From Calocera cornea HHB12733 (taxonomy: Eukaryota > Basidiomycota > Dacrymycetes > Dacrymycetales > Dacrymycetaceae), in assembly GCA_001632435.1 (NCBI GenBank), contig KV423979.1, positions 48,602 to 89,327 on the forward strand: a DNA stretch of 40,726 nucleotides, written 5' to 3'. A program made the position numbers and the translations under genes. The notes below the pieces were generated by a model. It worked only from the letters and a program-made list of their open reading frames with translations, did no database searches and was not told where the DNA came from. This document shows positions 40,307 to 40,726 of the stretch, in pieces. The first letter of the stretch is position 1; each line of letters opens with the position of its first letter.

Positions 40307-40726
40307 ATGCCGAAGAAGAAGGGCGGCGGTGGCATCTTATCAACATGGTCGGCGAGGGAGTTCAACATCCCCAAGGATAAGGAGAGGGTTATCGGTGCGC
40401 ATCTCCTTCCACATGCATATATGCAGCTCGCTCACCTTCTGTGCAGGTCCCAACACCGATCTTGCGGCTCATGGACGAGCGAGCCCCGAACGAGCGATGG
40501 ACGACCTCGTTCGGGGCGAGCTCAACGTCGTCAGCGAATCTTCCTCTGTCGAACAACGCTATCACCCTACCAAGCTCGCTCTTCGCCTCTGGAAGAGCTC
40601 GGTCACCTCAATCGTGACCACCACTGTCGATGCCGCCAGCTCTGCGGCGTCGGTCGGCCAACGCTATCACCCTACTGACTCGGACTTCGCTCGACGCCTT
40701 CGGTCGAGCCCGGACGCCTCAATCGC
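40307..40726 (+). CDS. 5' part of an unrecognised gene, cut by the window edge
   Basis: The ATG at 40307-40309 starts MPKKKGGGGILSTWSAREF. A 52-bp intron (40395-40446, GTGCGC...GTGCAG) joins DKERVIG to PNTDLAAHG. The frame then stays open to the right edge, which is why I prefer the spliced reading. Without the splice the frame stops at 40676-40678. The short basic start may be a nuclear or nucleolar signal. No domain is recognised. Two hairpin-element copies fall inside exon 2 and are translated as QRYHPT each time. The exon is also full of short inverted repeats, so the coding call is moderate. Confidence 0.5.
40484..40516. repeat. Inverted repeat in exon 2 of the right-edge gene
   Basis: Perfect 11-bp arms CCCCGAACGAG and CTCGTTCGGGG with an 11-base loop. 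Confidence 0.7.
40548..40571 (-). repeat. Tagged hairpin element, copy 5 (one arm kept)
   Basis: The reverse complement of the tag (ATCACCCTACC) is preceded by GTCGAACAACGCT, one arm of the palindrome. The second arm is not recognisable. In frame it encodes EQRYHPT. Confidence 0.7.
40579..40709. repeat. Series of short hairpins with 7-base loops
   Basis: Three perfect inverted repeats each have a 7-base loop: CTCTTC/GAAGAG (40579-40597), GGTCAC/GTGACC (40601-40619) and GCTCGAC/GTCGAGC (40689-40709). The loops GCCTCTG, CTCAATC and GCCTTCG are pyrimidine-biased. Confidence 0.5.
40647..40675 (-). repeat. Tagged hairpin element, copy 6
   Basis: The reverse-complement tag ATCACCCTAC is preceded by CCAACGC. 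A partner arm GCGTCGG lies four bases upstream, pairing at six of seven positions. In frame it encodes GQRYHPT. Confidence 0.7.

Noticed and set aside
1..40726. tRNA or rRNA genes
   Set aside because: I looked for B-box-like GGTTCGA and conserved rRNA stretches on both strands and saw none. A dedicated tRNA scan would settle it.

Overview
The window looks like a piece of a basidiomycete (most likely Agaricomycetes) nuclear genome. Host genes are split by many introns of about 45-60 bp with GT...AG ends and CTAAC-like branch sites. The gene set is typically fungal: cofilin, an Ain1-like alpha-actinin, a Cdc25-type Ras exchange factor with SH3 and WW domains, Ria1/EFL1, Cu/Zn superoxide dismutase, a Chl1-type helicase and NADPH-cytochrome P450 reductase.

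Layout. 1-4015 is the 3' part of a decayed Ty3/gypsy chromovirus-like retrotransposon (RT, RNase H, integrase, clipped chromodomain), followed by an intact 203-codon antisense ORF and a 600-bp LTR-like region. About 4016-9006 is a decayed Helitron: its Rep half is broken by stops and frameshifts, its PIF1 helicase half is still open. 9007-9343 holds the first of three unusual repeat arrays. 9936-13452 carries cofilin and alpha-actinin in tandem (minus strand). A divergent double array follows (13635-14366), then the Ras GEF (14588-19225) and RIA1 (19651-23345), both minus. A third array sits upstream of RIA1 (about 23599-23862). SOD1 (24326-24906) and CHL1 (25458-28670) are minus. From 29357 the coding strand switches to plus: two intact class A flavin monooxygenases (29357-30872 and 36036-37543) and a deleted third copy (31240-31822) surround P450 reductase (33093-35458). 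The right end holds an unrecognised 434-residue gene (38162-39611, minus) and the start of another gene (from 40307, plus). Six copies of a tagged hairpin element are scattered through this end.

The most interesting structures are not genes. First, there are about 18-bp periodic arrays with a conserved GCGGAAGCAAA-like half and a variable half, at three separate intergenic sites. One of these is built as two divergent arms. Second, there is a tagged hairpin family (GGTAGGGTGATA followed by a short palindrome) whose arms change in a compensated way between copies. It occurs in intergenic DNA, inside an intron and inside a predicted coding exon.

How the genes relate: cofilin and alpha-actinin both act on actin filaments. 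The Ras GEF feeds Ras/cAMP or MAPK signalling. RIA1 matures 60S ribosomal subunits, CHL1 acts in sister-chromatid cohesion, and SOD1 detoxifies superoxide. The monooxygenase-reductase cluster suggests oxidative metabolism of aromatic or secondary compounds, although class A flavin monooxygenases do not themselves need P450 reductase. Exon borders were placed by eye from splice signals and protein-family continuity. Where I checked frame arithmetic this is stated in the entry.
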